Positions 61,045 to 64,000 of a DNA stretch of 64,000 nt are shown in pieces. Position 1 is the stretch's first letter. The number at the start of each line of letters is the position of its first letter. The translations under genes and the position numbers were made by a program. This DNA is from Myxococcales bacterium (GTDB lineage Bacteria > Myxococcota_A > Bradymonadia > Bradymonadales > GCA-2716585), in the NCBI GenBank assembly GCA_002716585.1, contig PBBL01000069.1:1-64000 (forward strand), read 5' to 3'. The notes under the pieces are model-generated. The model was given only the letters and a program-made list of their open reading frames with translations. It made no database searches and was not told the DNA's origin.

Positions 61045-61518
61045 TCAGTGGTTGCGGTGGTAGACAAACCGCTCGGAGGTCTCCAGCTCCTGTAGAGCGA
61101 GCGTATCGGCGTCGATGTGCTCGATCAGGTAGCTGCGGTTGTATTCGGGCAGGATGAGCAGGGCCTGGTCGTCCGAGAGCACGACCCGCGTGGGGTGCAC
61201 CTCGACGTCCTCAAGCAGGAGCGCGATGTCGCCCGTGACGGCGTCGTGGCCCAGGAAGGTGATGTGCAGCTCGGGCTGACCATCGTCCGCGGCGCGCGTC
61301 CAGTCGCCCGGCAGGAGCCCCTCCAGCTCACCGGCGAGCCGCTCCTCCCCCGGAGTGCGCCCCGATGAGAGGCTGTAGAGCAGCTCCTGTTGGGCGTTGT
61401 CCGACCAGGCGTCGCCGTCTTCGTCCACGCAGCCTGTCAGACAACACACCATCATCAGCGCAGGCAGCGCGCCTCGAGTGAGCGTGTGCAGTGTATGTTG
61501 GAGTGAGCCGATCTTCAT
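61045..61518 (-). CDS. Small lipoprotein, function unknown
   Basis: The ATG at 61518 gives a signal peptide with lipobox LTGC and an acidic VDEDGD after the Cys; there is no clear ribosome site. The mature 130 residues contain alternating beta segments (PELHITFLGHDAVTGDIALLLEDVEV, DQALLILPEYNRSYLIEHI) with no motif I recognise. It stands alone, 180 bp before the zinc-ribbon gene. Confidence 0.6.
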   Translation of the reverse strand: MKIGSLQHTLHTLTRGALPALMMVCCLTGCVDEDGDAWSDNAQQELLYSLSSGRTPGEERLAGELEGLLPGDWTRAADDGQPELHITFLGHDAVTGDIALLLEDVEVHPTRVVLSDDQALLILPEYNRSYLIEHIDADTLALQELETSERFVYHRNH

Positions 61519-61678
61519 TCGTCTATTGAGTCCACGCGTCTCAAGGGTCGCGCGACGCGCCTTGAGTGGGGTCACCTCTTCACACACCAAAAAGATACAA
61601 CCGCCCCCCCAGGCTGTCAACCGGACAACCGACGCCGACTGCCCTCCGACCTCGGATCGATGACGGCCAAGGCGGGCG

Positions 61679-63037
61679 TCAGCGCGGCGCGAAGGTGAAG
61701 GGATAGGTGACCCGCACCAGCCCCTCGGGGAACTCGGGGAACTTCAAGCGCCGGACCGACGCGGCGATACAACCCTGCACCGCCGCGTCACCCATCGAGG
61801 ACGCCGCGTTGGCGGTCGTCACCCGCCCGGTCGGGGCGATCGTGAAGTGGACCACGACCCGCCCCTGAAGCCCGGGCTGACGCTGGAGCCCCTGCTCGTA
61901 GCAGTAACGGAAGCGCGCCCGGTTCGCGCGAATCCGGCTGCGGATGATCGCCTTGGAGAGCGACCCCTGGACCACCGGGGGGCCTGGGCGGAACGTCGGC
62001 ACCAGCGGACGACGATCGTCCTTCGGCAGCTCCTCCAACATCCCCTCGTCTCCTCGACCGCGGCGCCGAACGCCGTCAGGGAGCCCCCCGGGCGCCACCT
62101 TGAAGCGCTCCCCCGGCGCCGCGCCCGGCTTCGGCACGCCGCCGAGCCCGCCAGGCAGCCCGAGCGCCGGGCTCGCCGCCGACGCCCCCGGCGTCAGGTT
62201 GCGCGTCGACGCGTCCAGATCACCCAGCGCCAGCGCCCCCTGCTTGCTGAACACCTCCAGCGCCCCGCTGTTGTTGGCCTCCCGCTGCCCCTCCGGGCGC
62301 CCCTCGGCCCACCGCCGCGGCGACGGGCGGGTGGACTTCGAGGCGATCGGCCCCGGCTCCGACTCGCGCTGCGGCAGCGACGCCTTTACGAGGCGCTCGA
62401 CCTCGGCGTCGACCACGTTGGCCTGCTCATCGCGCCCCTGCGTTCGCAGCGGCACGGGCACGCTCGCGAACGTGTCCGTGGGGAGGTAGCGCTCCGAGAG
62501 CTCCAGGTCGTCCTCCAGATCCAGCGCCACCCCCTGCGCCGGGATCATGAAGGCCAGCAGGAGGACCACCAGGTGCAACGCCGCCGACACCGCCCCCGAG
62601 ACGCGCGACGTGCGCCGCTCAGGGTCGTCCGCCTCCGGCAGAGACCCGGGGAGCACCTGCGGCTCGGCCTCGATCGTGATCCGGTAATCATCACGGCGCA
62701 GCTCCAGGCGGTCGCGCGTCCGCAACACCATGCGGCCCAGGCCGCCGCGCGCCGGAGCGATCGACCCCGCCTCCCACAGCTCACCCAACTCGAACGACAC
62801 GCCATCGCGCACCGCGACGCCCGACATCCCTCGCGACACCACCACCTCAAGGGCCTGCCCCCGGTGGGCGATCATCGCCACCCCGCGAGGCAACAGATCG
62901 CTGTCGGCGCCTGGCGCCGTGGGCGCGTACGTCGCCCCTGGAGACACGCAGCTGTCCTCCAGGAGGAACGGCCCCCGCGCGATCCGCACGTAGCCCACCA
63001 TGTTCGTCGTCTGCTCGCGTTGCCCGTTCTCCGTCAT
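61679..63037 (-). CDS. AgmX/PglI-type TonB-like protein
   Basis: The ATG at 63037 is preceded by AAGGAGG. Residues 1-125 form a beta-rich, FHA-like cytoplasmic domain. A membrane helix (VSGAVSAALHLVVLLLAFMIPA, near residue 155) follows, then a long Pro/Gly/Arg-rich periplasmic stretch and a C-terminal domain (residues about 355-452) of the AgmX/PglI type: SRIRANRARFRYCYEQGLQRQPGLQGRVVVHFTIAPTGRVTTANAASS, which is TonB-C-like with a Cys pair. In Myxococcus such proteins belong to gliding-motility machinery; elsewhere they act as energy transducers. No ExbB/ExbD gene is adjacent. Confidence 0.8.
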   Translation of the reverse strand: MTENGQREQTTNMVGYVRIARGPFLLEDSCVSPGATYAPTAPGADSDLLPRGVAMIAHRGQALEVVVSRGMSGVAVRDGVSFELGELWEAGSIAPARGGLGRMVLRTRDRLELRRDDYRITIEAEPQVLPGSLPEADDPERRTSRVSGAVSAALHLVVLLLAFMIPAQGVALDLEDDLELSERYLPTDTFASVPVPLRTQGRDEQANVVDAEVERLVKASLPQRESEPGPIASKSTRPSPRRWAEGRPEGQREANNSGALEVFSKQGALALGDLDASTRNLTPGASAASPALGLPGGLGGVPKPGAAPGERFKVAPGGLPDGVRRRGRGDEGMLEELPKDDRRPLVPTFRPGPPVVQGSLSKAIIRSRIRANRARFRYCYEQGLQRQPGLQGRVVVHFTIAPTGRVTTANAASSMGDAAVQGCIAASVRRLKFPEFPEGLVRVTYPFTFAPR

Positions 63038-63212
63038 CACCGTCCCTCCTTGATATTGCCTAAAACCCAAAAATCATCTCTTCAAAACGACACAGCGCGG
63101 CCTGTGCACGAGTGTCCCGCAGGTGGTGCGGCTCGTCTGCGCAGTGAGCGTCCCTTGAGGGAGAACATCGGCGCGGTGTGTTACGCCCCGATGAGCTGTG
63201 ACGGTCTCGTCA

Positions 63213-64000
63213 TCAATGGACAACGAGGGACCGGGAAGGTTCCCGATTTTTGCCCGGCACATGGATGGGCGAGGGGGCGGGCAGGTGGTGGGGGAGGTGC
63301 GGCTCGAGCTGGACCACGATGTCTTGAACGTCCACGAAGTGGCTGTGGAGCAGGCGCTTGAGGAGCAGCATCCGCTCGCCCGCCTCGGCGAGCGTCGTCT
63401 CGGGGCAGAAGGTGACGTGCAGGTCGAGGTGGACGTGTCCCCGCATCCCGCGCGAGCGGACGTCGTGGCACGAGAGCAGCCCCGGCACCTGATGGGCCAC
63501 GGCCTTCACCTCATCGGCGTCCAGCCGTGACTGGTCCATCAGCACCCCGAAGCCGCGACGGATGATGCTGGCGCCCGTAAAGGCGACCATGCCCATGACG
63601 ATGAGCGCGGCGAGTATGTCCGCCGCGGCGAACCCGACGGAGGAGAGCCCCATGCCGACCAGCGCGGCGAGCGTGGTCCACGCGTCACAGCGGGTGTCGG
63701 CGGCGTCGGCGCGGAGCAGCTCGGAGTCGAGGCGCTCCCCCTCGGACGCCTCAAACCGGGCGAGCAGCGCGCTGCTCACCAGCCCAACCAGCGCCGCGGC
63801 CCAGGTCCAGGGGCTGATCTCGGGCGCGTGGCCGTTGGAGAGGATGGCCGAGAACACATGGCGCCCCATCTCGACGGCGCCGTACAGGATCCCGACCCCG
63901 ACCAGGAGCGCCGCAGCGACCTCGGCCTTGTGGTGCCCGTAGGGGTGGTCGTCGTCGGGTGGCTGCGACGCCACCCCCATGGCGGTCAGCCCGAGGATGT
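63213..64000 (-). CDS. Cation diffusion facilitator (CDF) metal exporter, 5' end outside window
   Basis: The frame is open to the right edge; an internal ATG at 63980 is not the start, because family members have a helix before the DDDHPYGHHKAE motif seen here. Conserved features: HPYGHHKAE, and ADAADTRCDAWTTLAALVG, which carries the metal-site Asp residues of TM5. The cytoplasmic C-terminal domain (DEVKAVAHQVPGLLSCHDVRSRGMRGHVHLDLHV) is the usual regulatory metal fold. Probable substrate zinc or another divalent cation, exported by proton antiport. The His-rich C-terminal extension (HLPHHLPAPSPIH) is an extra. Confidence 0.85.
   Translation of the reverse strand, partial: ILGLTAMGVASQPPDDDHPYGHHKAEVAAALLVGVGILYGAVEMGRHVFSAILSNGHAPEISPWTWAAALVGLVSSALLARFEASEGERLDSELLRADAADTRCDAWTTLAALVGMGLSSVGFAAADILAALIVMGMVAFTGASIIRRGFGVLMDQSRLDADEVKAVAHQVPGLLSCHDVRSRGMRGHVHLDLHVTFCPETTLAEAGERMLLLKRLLHSHFVDVQDIVVQLEPHLPHHLPAPSPIHVPGKNREPSRSLVVH

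Overview
This window comes from a GC-rich, Gram-negative, predatory- or social-type delta-group bacterium (Myxococcota or Bradymonadales-like; an inference). The support is a MYXO-CTERM-like sorting tail on a subtilase, lipoproteins with Thr-Gly repeat linkers, a MopE-type DNDCDG-repeat protein, an AgmX/PglI-type TonB-like protein, many TPR proteins, and strongly C/G-ending codons. I saw no rRNA, tRNA, CRISPR array, insertion sequence or prophage.

Layout. 1-12.3 kb: the 3' end of an RND pump gene, a secreted subtilase, a hook-IN-motif protein, a heptad-repeat coiled-coil protein, a very long zinc-ribbon/TPR protein and a lipoprotein. 12.3-12.9 kb: a less GC-rich gap that may encode a structured RNA. 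12.9-19.6 kb: a TetR-controlled efflux operon (tetR, membrane-fusion lipoprotein, RND permease) in which the permease and a TolC-type outer-membrane channel are one continuous polypeptide; three copies of a TAACGNNCGTTA operator lie upstream. 19.7-29.4 kb: a tightly packed seven-gene minus-strand operon that looks like an envelope-linked partner-switching system (OmpA-like protein, STAS protein, PAS protein, HAMP-PP2C phosphatase, TPR protein, PhnD-like binding protein, HATPase).

29.6-37.5 kb: a duplicated four-haem DHOR-type cytochrome diverges from gcvP. gcvP (glycine decarboxylase) is interrupted by a full-length LAGLIDADG intein three codons after the PLP lysine, with a compositional footprint of homing in the upstream extein. 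37.5-40.3 kb: a small secreted protein, two 89-bp hairpin repeats, alanine racemase and an acyltransferase. 40.4-47.1 kb: a complete branched-chain amino-acid ABC operon (livJ-H-M-G-F) whose LivG carries a repeat-containing tail of about 590 residues.

47.2-52.8 kb: two uncharacterised proteins, then a candidate sigma-54-driven structured RNA ending at a perfect 11-bp terminator hairpin, then a bifunctional class A penicillin-binding protein gene split by an in-frame amber codon. 52.8-64 kb: a nicotinamidase-like hydrolase, an ECF sigma factor with a cupin anti-sigma factor, a double CbiX chelatase with an Fe-S tail, a MopE-repeat beta-helix lipoprotein, a zinc-ribbon membrane protein, a small lipoprotein, an AgmX-like protein and the 3' part of a CDF metal exporter.

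The most unusual items are the RND-TolC fusion, the gcvP intein with its co-conversion tract, the sigma-54/RNA locus, the envelope-linked partner-switching operon, the LivG tail and the amber-split PBP. All functions are read from sequence by eye; no database search was run.
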